Positions 9,612-18,836 are shown, numbered from the stretch's first letter. The stretch: 64,000 bases of DNA from Prado023 sp963747335 (GCA_963747335.1 CAVVEV010000005.1:222585-286584), one strand, 5' to 3'. The notes: generated by a model from the letters alone, not told the origin. Numbers and translations are program-made.

Positions 9612-10378
9612 TGACCGAGACCACACACTCCCCCGAAGCGGCGCTGGCGGCGCCGGCGACCGTGGGCGCGCTGAGCGCGGCAGCGTCGGGTGACGCCAAT
9701 GCCGCGATCCTGGCCCGCCTGGACGCCATGAGCGCGCAGATGACCGTCATGGCCGAGCAGGTCGCCGAGGCTGCTGCCGCACGTGAGCAGTGGAACGAGC
9801 TGATCGAGACCCTGGTCCCGGTCTCCCGCGGCGCCCTGGACGTGGCCACCCGCGAGCTCAGCGAGCTCGAGTCCGACGTGACGATCGACGACATCACCCG
9901 GTTCGCCCGGACGACCGCACGCGCGGTGCCGCAGATGGAGACGCTCGTCGGCCAGATCGGCAGCTTCTCCGAGCTCGGGGCGGACATCACCTCGATCAGC
10001 GGCGCCGGTGTGGCCAAGCTGACCGAGATCATGCAGGTGGCGGAGGACAAGGGCTACTTCATGTTCGCCCGCGAGGGTGCGGCGATCGCCGACAAGGTCG
10101 TGACCTCGTTCGACGAGGACGACGTCCGAGCGCTCGGCGACAACGTCGTCACGATCCTCAACGCGGTCAAGGAGCTCACCCAGCCCGAGGTCATGGCCCT
10201 GCTCAACCGGACCGCCCTGACCATCCAGGAGGTCGAGGACAGCCACATCGAGCCGCCGTCGACCTTCGCCCTGATCAAGTCGATGCGCGACCCCCAGACC
10301 AGGCGTGGGCTCGCCCGCGTCCTGTCCATGCTCCACACGGTCGGTGAGGACACCCAGCCGACCCCACCCACCAAGTAG
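9611..10378 (+). CDS. DUF1641 protein of the sulfur operon
   Basis: 255 residues, starting at ATG 9611 that overlaps the SQR-like stop. Ala-rich N-terminus, a predicted helix ILARLDAMSAQMTVMAEQVA, then the DUF1641 core (FAREGAAIADKVVTSFDEDD; VTILNAVKELTQPEVMALLN; SMRDPQTRRGLARVLSMLH). DUF1641 proteins are often encoded beside SQR-like flavoproteins and formate dehydrogenases, but their role is not established. No cysteine is seen, so it is unlikely to carry sulfur itself; a scaffold or membrane-recruitment role is a guess. A closing Thr/Pro tail ends 22 bases before the next gene. Confidence 0.85.
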   Translation: MTETTHSPEAALAAPATVGALSAAASGDANAAILARLDAMSAQMTVMAEQVAEAAAAREQWNELIETLVPVSRGALDVATRELSELESDVTIDDITRFARTTARAVPQMETLVGQIGSFSELGADITSISGAGVAKLTEIMQVAEDKGYFMFAREGAAIADKVVTSFDEDDVRALGDNVVTILNAVKELTQPEVMALLNRTALTIQEVEDSHIEPPSTFALIKSMRDPQTRRGLARVLSMLHTVGEDTQPTPPTK

Positions 10379-10400
10379 ATAGCAGAGAGGAACACCGACC

Positions 10401-10715
10401 ATGGCCATGGCCACGATCGCCGGCAAGGAAGTCACCGTCAACGAGGAGGGCTTCCTCACCGAGTACGACGAGTGGAGCGAGGAGATCGCCGCCGAGCTCG
10501 CGAAGAACATCGACGTCGAGATGACCGACGAGCACTGGGCGCTGATCAAGTGGCTGCGCGAGGACTACAAGGAGAAGGGCGAGACCGCCACAACCCGTCG
10601 GGTGCAGACCGCGGGCGGCGTGCCCACCAAGCGCCAGTTCGAGCTGTTCCCGAAGAAGCCGGCCAAGAAGATGGCCTACATCGCCGGTGTCCCGAAGCCC
10701 AAGGGCTGCGTCTGA
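10401..10715 (+). CDS. DsrC/TusE family sulfur-carrier protein, single-cysteine form
   Basis: 104 residues. The family core is clear: EEGFLTEYDEWSEEIAAELA, MTDEHWALIKWLREDY, and the flexible C-terminal arm GVPKPKGCV. Cys103 is the conserved C-terminal sulfur-carrying cysteine. The second cysteine of true DsrC, 11 residues earlier, is Ala92 here (PAKKMAYIAG), so the DsrC trisulfide chemistry with DsrAB is not expected; this matches TusE-like or uncharacterised single-Cys DsrC proteins. No dsrAB is in the window. It likely accepts persulfide from the DsrE-like protein or the SQR-like enzyme. GAGAGG precedes the ATG by about 10 bases. tusE is one possible name but tRNA thiolation is not shown. 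Confidence 0.9.
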   Translation: MAMATIAGKEVTVNEEGFLTEYDEWSEEIAAELAKNIDVEMTDEHWALIKWLREDYKEKGETATTRRVQTAGGVPTKRQFELFPKKPAKKMAYIAGVPKPKGCV

Positions 10716-10765
10716 TCCCCCTGCCACACATCCGACCCGGCTCACCCGAGTAGAGAGACACCCAC

Positions 10766-11284
10766 ATGACCGTCATCCCGAACTTCGACGACGCGGACAC
10801 CGACCGCAAGTTCGTCATCATCTGCTCCAAGGGCAACCTGGACATGGCCTACCCGGCCCTCGTCCTGGCCAACGCCGCCCTCGGTGAGGGCATCGACACT
10901 CACCTGTTCTTCACGTTCTGGGGCTTCGACATGATCATCGACAGCCGCATGGACAACCTGCAGTTCTCCCCCGCGGGCAACACCGCCATGCACTTCCCGG
11001 TCAAGGGCAAGGACGTGCGCATCCCGCAGGCCGTCATGCCGCTGCCGGGCATGACGGGCATGGCCACCAAGATGCTCAAGGAGCAGATCGAGGAGATGGG
11101 CATCCCGCCGGTGCGCGACTTCCTCGACCAGATCGTGGCGTCCGGCGGCCACCTGTGGGCGTGCCGCATGAGCGCGGACATGAACAAGGTGGACATGGAC
11201 GACCTCTACGAGGGCGTCGAGGACATCATCAACGCGACGGACTTCATCGAGATGACCGACGGCGCGCAGTTGCTGTTCATCTGA
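10766..11284 (+). CDS. DsrE/DsrF-like sulfurtransferase (DsrE2-type)
   Basis: 172 residues of the DsrE fold: KFVIICSKGNLDMAYPALVL at the N-terminus, the HLFFTFWGFDMI strand, and the signature GGHLWACRMSADMNKVD. Cys133 in WACRMS is the sulfur-carrying cysteine of DsrE2/DsrE3-type proteins; Cys20 is a possible second. The Met-rich loop PLPGMTGMATKML is typical of the DsrE2 group, although the membrane helix of some DsrE2 proteins is missing. It is the last gene of the operon, followed after 10 bases by a strong hairpin. Probable role: moving persulfide between the SQR-like enzyme and the DsrC/TusE-like carrier. Confidence 0.88.
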   Translation: MTVIPNFDDADTDRKFVIICSKGNLDMAYPALVLANAALGEGIDTHLFFTFWGFDMIIDSRMDNLQFSPAGNTAMHFPVKGKDVRIPQAVMPLPGMTGMATKMLKEQIEEMGIPPVRDFLDQIVASGGHLWACRMSADMNKVDMDDLYEGVEDIINATDFIEMTDGAQLLFI

Positions 11285-11294
11285 CGCCCCCACC

Positions 11295-11331
11295 GACGGC
11301 CCCGCCCAAGCGCACGACGGGCGGGGCCGTC
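11295..11331 (+). terminator. Terminator of the sulfur operon
   Basis: Perfect 13-bp stem GACGGCCCCGCCC (11295-11307) / GGGCGGGGCCGTC (11319-11331), 11-base loop, directly after the DsrE-like stop. No T-tract, as usual in high-GC actinobacteria. Confidence 0.85.
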
Positions 11332-11342
11332 GCCCTCCCCGG

Positions 11343-11399
11343 ACTTCGTCCAACTACCGGGCGCTCCAGGCAACTTCGTCCAACTCTGGAGCGCTTCCA
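11343..11399. repeat. Two tandem units of a 30-bp-period intergenic repeat (copy A)
   Basis: ACTTCGTCCAACT starts at 11343 and again at 11373; after it each unit carries a GC-rich block ending in GCGCT. On the reverse strand a unit reads GAGCGCCCGGTAGTTGGACG. Related units with the same 30-bp period lie at 61811-61864. Confidence 0.65.
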
Positions 11400-11540
11400 C
11401 AGCCGCATTGTTGGAGCAAATCGCGGTCACGCCCGGTGACGGCGTCCTGCGCCCGCCCCGTGACCATGCAGGTCGCGACGCTGGACGGTCCTCATCGTGG
11501 CGGGATTCCCCGGAAGGGGCCGCTGAGCGCCCGTTGGGCG

Positions 11541-11546
11541 TAGCGT
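11541..11546 (+). promoter_or_regulatory. Candidate -10 (TAGCGT) of the acyltransferase-3 gene
   Basis: TAGCGT 6 bases before GTG 11553, the same hexamer as at the sulfur operon. Leaderless start inferred. Confidence 0.45.
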
Positions 11547-11552
11547 CTGGGT

Positions 11553-12971
11553 GTGAGGCTTCCACCGGCGCCGCCTGTCGCCCGGGCCGTGGCTGCCACG
11601 CCGGCGGACCGCGACCGGGTGCTCGACCTGCTGCGTGCCAGCGCCCTGGCCTTGGTCGTGATCGGCCACAGCAGCATGGGGATCGTGGGCTGGACCGCAT
11701 CGGGGCCGGTGATCAGCACCTCGCTCACGGTCTACTGGTGGGCACCGTGGGCCACCTGGATCCTGCAGATCATGCCGCTGTTCTTCGTCGCCGGCGGCGC
11801 GGTGAACGCCCGCTCCTGGCGGACGAACGAGGACCCGTACGCAGCGTGGCTGTGGCGCCGCGTCGCACGGCTCATGCGGCCTGTCTGGGTCTACCTGCTG
11901 ATCATGGCCCCGGTGAGTGGACTGGTGTCGCTGCTGGCCCCAGCCGGGTACGTCGAACCCCTGCTCGGGCTGGCCACGCAGCTGCTGTGGTTCATCGGCG
12001 TGTACGTCATGGTGTGCGCCCTGACCCCGCTCGCGGTCCGGGTGCACCGCGTGAACCCGCTGCTCGGCCCCGTGGCCCTGCTCGCCGGGGTCCTCCTGCT
12101 CGACTGGCTGCGCCTCGGGATGGGCGTGGCTCCGCTGGGCCTGCTCAACTTCGTGCTGGTCTGGGCGCTGGCAGCCCAGCTCGGCATGGCGTTCGACGAC
12201 GGACTCCTGGCCCGATGGCGGGGCGCGGCCGTCGCCGCCGTGGCCGTCTCGGCGAACCTCCTGCTCGTGACCTACGGCCCCTACCCGCCCTCGATGGTGG
12301 GCACGCGCGGCGAGCCGTTCAGCAACATGGCCCCCCCGAGCCTGGTGCTGGCCCTGCACACGGTCGCCCTGGCCGGACTGGTCGGGGCGGCGCGGCCGGC
12401 CCTCGCCCGCCTGGCCGCCGGCCGCCGCGCCTGGGCCGCCACGACGGCGATCAACCTCACCGCGATGACCCTGTACCTGTGGCACCTGCCCGTCCTGATC
12501 GCCCTGTACGCGGGGCTGCACGTCCTCGGTCTGGACCGCCCCGTCGAGTGGGACACCGATGGCTACCCGGTCCCCGGTGCCGGGTTCTGGCCCTGGACGA
12601 TCGCGTTCCTGGCGGTCTACCTGACCTGCGTGATCGGCGTGGTGCGGCTGATGTGGCCGGCCGAGGTCGGCCGGCTGCCCGGCTGGGACCGGCCGGCCCG
12701 GCACGCGCCGACGGTCGGCGCAGAGGCCCCGGACGAACGTGGCCGATCCGCCGTCGCCGGGATCGGCGCGGCCCTCATCGGGATCGGGACGCTGATGCTC
12801 TCCGCGATCGGGCTTGCCGGCTTCCCGACCCGCATCTCGTCGTTCGCCGGCGTCCCGCTCAACGCGGCGGCAGCGATCGGCCTGATGGCCCTGGGCGGCC
12901 TGCTCGTCCGACAGGTGGGATCGTCCCGAGCACCGACCGATGCAACGAATAGCAAGATGGTCTTGCACTAG
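11553..12971 (+). CDS. Membrane acyltransferase 3 family protein
   Basis: 472 residues with about ten or eleven hydrophobic segments. The N-terminal DRDRVLDLLRASALALVVIG followed by HSSM is the acyltransferase-3 signature, with the conserved His at about residue 42, and NARSWRTNEDPYAAWLWRRV followed by ARLMRP is the usual Arg-rich cytoplasmic loop. These proteins transfer acyl groups from acyl-CoA to sugars or glycans at the outer leaflet; the acceptor cannot be told. The gene stands alone: the repeat array lies upstream and the leaderless promoter of the DUF4097 gene overlaps its last codons and follows it. GTG 11553 is supported by the -10 hexamer; there is no Shine-Dalgarno. Confidence 0.85.
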   Translation: MRLPPAPPVARAVAATPADRDRVLDLLRASALALVVIGHSSMGIVGWTASGPVISTSLTVYWWAPWATWILQIMPLFFVAGGAVNARSWRTNEDPYAAWLWRRVARLMRPVWVYLLIMAPVSGLVSLLAPAGYVEPLLGLATQLLWFIGVYVMVCALTPLAVRVHRVNPLLGPVALLAGVLLLDWLRLGMGVAPLGLLNFVLVWALAAQLGMAFDDGLLARWRGAAVAAVAVSANLLLVTYGPYPPSMVGTRGEPFSNMAPPSLVLALHTVALAGLVGAARPALARLAAGRRAWAATTAINLTAMTLYLWHLPVLIALYAGLHVLGLDRPVEWDTDGYPVPGAGFWPWTIAFLAVYLTCVIGVVRLMWPAEVGRLPGWDRPARHAPTVGAEAPDERGRSAVAGIGAALIGIGTLMLSAIGLAGFPTRISSFAGVPLNAAAAIGLMALGGLLVRQVGSSRAPTDATNSKMVLH

Positions 12972-12992
12972 TGGAAACTCCTGCACTACTAT
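12963..12992 (+). promoter_or_regulatory. Near-consensus sigma-70 promoter, leaderless
   Basis: TTGCAC (12963-12968), 18-bp spacer, TACTAT (12987-12992); the ATG starts 6 bases later at 12999. The -35 overlaps the end of the acyltransferase gene. The hexamer GCACTA occurs twice, 19 bp apart (12965, 12984), over the two promoter boxes, a possible operator for the DUF2089 protein. This is the best promoter in the window. Confidence 0.75.
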
Positions 12993-12998
12993 TGCCCC

Positions 12999-13787
12999 AT
13001 GAACGATGAGTTGCGCGACCTTCTGAATCGAGTTGCCTCCGGTGAGATCAGCCCCGAGGAGGCCGAGAGCACGTTGAACCGGACAGGCGCGGCGGCGAAG
13101 GCCGACGCCACGGCCCCGCAGGCCGCCCCGGAGCAGCCCGCACCCGAGCCGGTCCGGCGGATCAGCGTGCGCGGCAGCGCCGTGCGCCTGGTGATCGTGG
13201 CCGATCCGACCGTGGACACGGCGATCGCCGAGGGGCCGCATCGCGTGTCCCATGTCGGCGACCGGCTCACCGTGCACTCCGACCTGCGGGTCGGCGAGTA
13301 CGAGGCGGAGGCACCGAAGTCGACCTTCGCCACCTGGCTGAGCACCGCCAACCGCGCCGGCTCGACGCTGCGGGTGCGGGTCAATCCCGACCTCCCGCTC
13401 GACGTCCTCAACGTCGCCGGATCCCTGGAGCTCAGTGGGATGCACGCCGCCACGTCCGTCGGCGTCGAGGCGGGCTCGGCCAGGCTGCACGACGGCGCCG
13501 GCCAGCTGACGTTGTCGGTGGCCAGTGGAAGTGCGGACGTGGAGTGGCAGTTCCAGGGCGAGTGCTCGGTGAGCACCGACCTCGGCTCGGCCCGCCTGAC
13601 CCTGCTTCCCGGCTCCGACGTGTCGGTCAAGGCCGAGGCCACCCTGGGCCTGGCGACCATCCGCCTGGCCGACGGCACCACGATCAAGGCCACCCCCGAG
13701 GGTCACCCGCCGGTCATCGCCGGAACGGGCGCTGGCAGCCTTGCGGCCACGACGCGTCTCGGCTCCCTCGTCGTGTCGGTGTTCTGA
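12999..13787 (+). CDS. DUF4097 (YvlB/LiaX-like) beta-helix protein
   Basis: 262 residues. The first 30 (ELRDLLNRVASGEISPEEAE) form the short helical SHOCT-like/YvlB N-terminal module; an Ala/Pro-rich linker follows, then a repetitive beta-rich domain of the DUF4097 type (TVHSDLRVGEYEAE; LELSGMHAATSVGVEAGSAR; GSADVEWQFQGECSVSTDLG). No signal peptide or membrane helix. In other bacteria YvlB/LiaX relatives belong to envelope-stress responses, and the pairing with a DUF2089 protein, whose GTG starts 2 bases after this stop, is common. Specific function unknown; a role in envelope sensing is inference. Confidence 0.82.
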   Translation: MNDELRDLLNRVASGEISPEEAESTLNRTGAAAKADATAPQAAPEQPAPEPVRRISVRGSAVRLVIVADPTVDTAIAEGPHRVSHVGDRLTVHSDLRVGEYEAEAPKSTFATWLSTANRAGSTLRVRVNPDLPLDVLNVAGSLELSGMHAATSVGVEAGSARLHDGAGQLTLSVASGSADVEWQFQGECSVSTDLGSARLTLLPGSDVSVKAEATLGLATIRLADGTTIKATPEGHPPVIAGTGAGSLAATTRLGSLVVSVF

Positions 13788-13789
13788 GA

Positions 13790-14185
13790 GTGCGGACGCA
13801 TCGGCCGCCGACCACGTGCCCGGTGTGCTCCGAGTCGCTGATCACGCTCCGGCTGGGGTGCCCGTCGTGCGGCACGGAGCTGTCGGGGCACTTCGAGACG
13901 TGCCGCTTCTGTCGGCTGGGTGCATCGGACCTGGAGATCCTCGAGGTGTTCCTGCGCAGCCGCGGCAACGTCCGCGACGTTCAGGCCCACCTCGAGGTGT
14001 CCTACCCGACCGCCCGGGCGCGGCTGATCGAGGTGCTCGACCGACTGGGGCTGGGGTCTGAGCCGATCGAGGGCCCGGCGACTCCTGCCGGGCCCGAGCC
14101 CGCGGTCGCCGTCCTGGCCGACCTGGCCGCGGGCCGCATCACCGTGGAGGACGCCGGGCACCTGCTGGAGCCCGATCGCCCCTGA
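13790..14185 (+). CDS. DUF2089 zinc-ribbon / HTH protein
   Basis: 131 residues. Two CxxC pairs close to the N-terminus (CPVCSES; CPSCGTE), then CRFC, form a zinc ribbon; LGASDLEILEVFLRSRGNVR followed by DVQAHLEVSYPTARARLIEV is a helix-turn-helix close to sigma-factor region 4 or DUF2089. It is co-transcribed with the DUF4097 gene and probably controls the shared promoter at 12963-12992. The short C-terminal module VLADLAAGRITVEDAGHLL repeats the theme of the partner's N-terminal helix pair (RVASGEISPEEAE), so the two proteins may interact through it. Confidence 0.85.
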   Translation: MRTHRPPTTCPVCSESLITLRLGCPSCGTELSGHFETCRFCRLGASDLEILEVFLRSRGNVRDVQAHLEVSYPTARARLIEVLDRLGLGSEPIEGPATPAGPEPAVAVLADLAAGRITVEDAGHLLEPDRP

Positions 14186-14271
14186 GCCTCGCGAGCACTG
14201 GTGCGGGACCGAGGCGCCGATGCGGCCGTCGCGCCAGTGACGCCCCCTGGCAGGCGATCGAAGGGCACGCG

Positions 14272-14322
14272 CGAGGGCCCCCGGTCGACGCTGGTCTCCC
14301 AGTCGCCGGTCGGGGGCCCTCG
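14272..14322. terminator. Bidirectional terminator
   Basis: CGAGGGCCCCCG (14272-14283) and CGGGGGCCCTCG (14311-14322), perfect 12-bp stem with a 27-base loop, between the convergent DUF2089 and peroxidase genes. Confidence 0.75.
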
Positions 14323-14340
14323 GCCCTATCGGAATCCCAC

Positions 14341-17300
14341 CTAGCTGATCTGGACCTTGGCGTAGTAGTTCTTGCCCTTGGCCGGGTCAAGCTTGATGAG
14401 GTAGGTGCCCGGTTGGGTGACCATGAACGGATCGAGCGTGGCTCGTCCCGCCTTGGTCGACTTCACCTTGCCGAACGTGACCCACTTGGTGCCGAACCTG
14501 ATCTTCGTCACGTAGGTCTTCTTCTTGGCCAGCTTCGACACCTGGAAGGTGACGGCCTGGCCGACCTGGGCGGACGAGGCCTTCGCCGCGCCTGCCTTCG
14601 TCGTGGCGGCACCCGTGAGGACGACACTGGCTGGTGCCGCCCGCGGGGGCTGCTGCCGCAGGAGGTGCTGCCGCCGCAGGTGCTGCCGCCGCGGCGGGTG
14701 CCGGGGTGAGCACCACAGGAGCCGGTGCCGGAGCCGGCGCCGGAGCCGGAGCCGGAGCCGGAGGTGCGACGGCCGGAATCGTCGCGATCACGGCCTCGCC
14801 AACGGTGAACTCACCGTTGCTGAAGCGCAGCCGCTCGATCCCCTTGAGGGTGTCGGTGCCGTCGTTGACCGCAGCACCTGGATCGACCAGGTGTGCGACC
14901 GTGACAACGCCCGCGTTCTCCGTCACCTTGTACTTGGAGATGTCCCCGGTGAAGACCGCCACATCGTTGCCCCCGGAGCCGGGGACGATCCTGCGGACGA
15001 TGTCGACGCAGAGACACCAAGGGTGCCTGGTTCGGGTTGAAGGCGAGCAGCTGTGCGCGGATTGCGCCGAGGCCCGACACCTCACCGGTCGGAGTGTCCA
15101 GCCTGACCTCGAGCGTGGCATCACCGTCGATCAGGTCGTTTCCGCCGCCACCCTCGATGGTGTCGTTACCGGCACCGCCGACCAGGATGTTCCCGCTGTC
15201 CCAGGTTGTTGCCGAACCCAGGAGGGCTGACAGTCCCTGGACCTTGGCGGCGTCGCTTGCGATGCAGCGCGTCCGTGGCCGCCGGGATCCCGGTGTCCAG
15301 TGAGCCACGATCATCACCCTTGAGGGTGTCATTCCCCGTGCCTCCGGACAGCGCCTCAACATCGATGAAGCTGTCCTGGAAGGCTGCTGGGAATGGTTCC
15401 CGGCGGGTTCGCGGGCGCGAAGTTCCCCAGATCGGAGGTCGCATTGCCCGTTGCGCCGTCGTAGCTGTCACCAGTCGAACCCGAGGCCGCCGAGGAACTC
15501 GTCGACGACTGCCAGGTTGTCGGCATCGACCCCGACGTCGAGCCCGCCGCCGCCGTCCAGCGCGTCTCCGCTGCTGCCGCCGATGAGGACATCGTCACCT
15601 GGGGTGTTGATGTCGATGCCGAACGGGGCTCCCGAGTCACCGGAGAGGGCGTCAGGACCGACCGCACCCTCCAGCCAGTCGTCACCCTGATCACCAGCAG
15701 GACCATCGCCGCCCGCTCCACCGAGGTAGAGGTCGTTGCCTGCACCTCCGAGGAAGATGGCTCCGAGGATCCCGGCGTCGACGAAGTCGTCACCGGTGCC
15801 GCCGTTGATCACGTCAGCGCCAGGTCCGGCCGCATCGACAACGTCATGGCCCGGGCCGCCCGTGAGCAGGTCAGCACCGCCGGTATCGGACAGGAAGTCG
15901 TTCCCATCCCCGCCGTAGGTCACGTCGTTGCCAAGACCGCCGTTGACGATTGTCATTGCCGACATTGCCCCGGAGGGTGTCGTCACCGGCACCGCCGCGC
16001 ATGGTGTCAGCCACAGGCGTCCCTACGAAGAGGATATTCCGCGGGCCGGTGTAGGTGCCCGTGGTCGACGTACCCGTGTAGCTGCTGCCATCATTCAGGT
16101 CGGCCAGAGCCGGGTTGAAGAGAGGCGCTTGGCCCTGGCGCATCTGGATGGTCAGGCCGGGGATCGCGAAAAGGTCGGCCGGCAGGTCCACCGCATCGGT
16201 GTTGCGGATGAACATCTCCGAGATGGTGTTGCCCTCGATCTCGGTCAGCAGGCTGAGGCCGGCAAGTCGATCAGGTAGTAGAACCGGTCACCCTCCTGCA
16301 GGTTCTCCAGGGTGGTCCTGAAGACGTGGTCGAAGGTGGGGCCGAGCAGGTTGCCACCGCCACCGATCGGGTCGTTGCTCTCGGCAAGTCCACCGACCCA
16401 CAGGTCGACGTCATCGATGCCCGAGCCGCCACCGGCATTGCCGGTCAGGAGTTCAACGACTGCCGTCGATCAACGGAGTGCTCAGTTGCGCGTCAGCGAT
16501 GAGCGCCTCGGCCGCTGCCCGCTTGTCCACCAGAGTGGTGGCAAGGGTGATGTCCGGGTGCGTCCCGTAGGCCGCGATCAGGTTGACCAGGGTGCCCGGG
16601 TGGCGCAGGTTCGCACCGAACTCGGCCCAACTGGCATACGGCGTCAACTGGAAAGCCGCGCGGGCCTCGTTCAGCGTCGCCGTGCCTGTGTCTCGACCAC
16701 GCACGATGTTCAGCGTGGCCAGGTCCAGCGGGAGGCCGAGCAGGTTGTTGCGCAGGGCTCCGGTGACGAACTCGTCGATCTCGTTGCCTGTCTGCTTGGA
16801 CATGCCGCGCACGACATGTTCCTGCGGCCACTGCCGCATCCGGCGCGCCGGCGTTGAAGGCCGGCGGGTTGAGGAAGGCCTCGATGAGGTCGATTCCGAC
16901 ATCCGCGCCATTCACGTCGATCCGATCGATCTGCTCGGTGAGCATCGAGTGGCCGAACCGGTACACGGCGTGGGCGAACTCAGCCGGAACATCCGGGATG
17001 AGCTGCGGGTTGTACGCCGCGAAGGGGGCGATCGCCGGGGAGAACTTGCGGGCGAACTCCTCGAAGACCGCGTGCTGGTACTCCATCTCGTTCACGAAGC
17101 GAGCGGCCTGGAACAACCGCTCCTCGTAGCCCCACCCGGCAGCCTTGAATCCAGCCTCGATTGCGCCGTTGTCCTGCTCGACCATGGTGAAGATCTCGTC
17201 GCGCAGGCGGTTGTGCTCCGAGTGGAACATGGTGTGGATCGCAGTCAGGCCGATGTTCTCGTTGCCACGGCCGTCTCCGGTGATGAAGTGCGCATCGAGG

Positions 17301-18750
17301 AGCTCGTCGTCGTAGGCCCGCGTCGAGATGTGGCGTCGATCGGTGATTGCACCCGGAGTCGGCACTCGGGGGCCTTGGTCCACGTGCCGGGGCCGCGTTG
17401 TGGGCGATGTCATCCAGGAAGGCATGACCCGTGCGGACCGCGTTGGCAGGTACGGGGACTCCGCCTCCGGCGAGGTTGCCACCTTCCACAACGCCGGTCA
17501 CAGTCCCGTCCGCCGCCACGCCGGTCACCATCTGGGGGAAGCCGTTGGCCCCACGCAGGAAGCGGCCGTACTCATCGGTCAGCAGCAGCGGGACAGCGGT
17601 GATGTCCCTGTCCACGAGCTGTATCCCGAGGACGTTCGCTGCCTGGGCCTTGACATCCGCCCAGTTCCCGATGTTGCCCCCAGCGCCGTCGATGAGACGC
17701 CCGTTGGCCTGTGGCCTGCCGCTCGCATCCAGGGCGTAGGCACGCATGAAGACCTGCTTGGAGGCCGTCGACCCATAGGTCTGGTTCTGGTCGATCCACG
17801 GAGTCGTCGTGTTGATCGAATCGAGATCCGCATCCACGATCGTCCGCTTCCGATGATGAAGTTCGGTGCACCTGGAGTCGGGTTGTACAGGGGATCATCT
17901 TCTGCCAGCGGGACGACCACAGCCTCGCTGCTGGACTTGCCCACGAGGTCCAGGCCATGGTCGAAGAACTGCCCGAACAGGGTGAACATGCCAGCTGGTC
18001 GGTGCCGCCAGGAGGTTGTTCGGCACCTGGTTGAGGACTGAGACCGAGGTGGTGTCGACGCAGGTCGAGGATCTGGTGCCGTGGTGACGCCGCTTGCCTG
18101 CAGCGCGGCCGCGTTGCACTCGGACTGGTCGGACACGAGGTTGCTGATCATGCGCGGGCGGGAGTCCTGCACCGATCCGCCTCGATCGTCATACGTCGTC
18201 GCGAGGCCACCATTCGCATTCTGCGGCCCAGGCATGATGGTGGCGTCCTCCGTGTCCTTCCACGTGATGTCGGCGAGCGGGACCATCCGGGGGAACACCC
18301 GGTCAGCGGCACCCAGGTCCCGGGACTGGGCCGGCGACGTGGGAACCCGCTGCTGGTCAGCATCGGACAGGACAGTCAGGTTGTTGCCCCGACCGTCGAC
18401 GGTGCGCAGACCGTGCGGCAGCGTGAAGTTCACGACGTGCGGCGCTCGGCGCTGCCGTCGGAGCCGGTGGTGCTCAGCACCGAGTTGGGCGGTCGGACGG
18501 TCCCGGCCGTGGCGCCCTCCTTGGTCGCGTGCGCCTCGGAGATCTGGATCTGCTTGAGGATGAAGCTGAGGTCGGCCGGGGTGATCGTGAGGCCGGCGCT
18601 GACCGGTCCGGCGGCGCCGGCAGGGCCGACACCCAACCCCTGCATGCTCAGGGCGAGGAGCAGCGCTGTGCCCCCCGCGACGGCCTTGGTGGTGCGCCGT
18701 TTGCGCGGCCGACGATCTCTTGGTGGTGCTGACATTGATCGAGTGCTCAT
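14341..18750 (-). pseudogene. Secreted animal-type heme peroxidase with RTX calcium repeats, broken by ~14 frame changes
   Basis: Frames spliced together give one protein of about 1,460 residues. Order: Sec signal peptide (KAVAGGTALLLALSMQGLGV); peroxidase domain with distal His in LFGQFFDHGLDLVGK, WIDQNQTYGS, GDGRGNENIGLTAIHTMFHS with EHNRL, and proximal His in YRFGHSML; a beta region (DLPADLFAIPGLTIQMRQGQ); RTX nonapeptides (GGAGDDTLRG, GGDGNDFLSD, GGTGDDFVDA, GGAGNDLYLGG, GGGGNDLIDG); an (Ala-Pro)n linker; and a basic C-terminal domain ending KNYYAKVQIS. Frame changes fall near 18430, 18075, 18000, 17835, 17385, 16845, 16460, 16262, 15965, 15475, 15395, 15270, 15015 and 14640. No nonsense mutation was seen inside a good segment, so consensus error is as likely as decay. 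Such enzymes oxidise halides, Mn or phenolics outside the cell. Confidence 0.82.
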
Positions 18751-18822
18751 GTGCTGGGTGCCCCTGACCGTGTGTACTCGAGTCTGACTACGTCGGGTGA
18801 CGTGTCGGGGTCAGTAGAGAGG

Positions 18823-18836
18823 TCAGGCTTGCCTGA
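18823..18836. promoter_or_regulatory. DtxR/IdeR-like palindrome upstream of the peroxidase
   Basis: TCAGGCTTGCCTGA is a perfect palindrome around a TT centre and resembles the core of DtxR/IdeR iron boxes. It lies 73 bases upstream of the peroxidase start, and a DtxR-family gene is in the window (23685-24374). Iron control of a heme enzyme would make sense but is inference. Confidence 0.4.

Noticed and set aside
10401..10715. True DsrC of a dissimilatory sulfite reductase system
   Set aside because: The second C-terminal cysteine is Ala92 and no dsrAB is seen.
11427..13706. A 759-codon minus-strand open frame
   Set aside because: Antisense to the acyltransferase-3 and DUF4097 genes; Gly/Arg/Gln/His-rich composition typical of a shadow frame.
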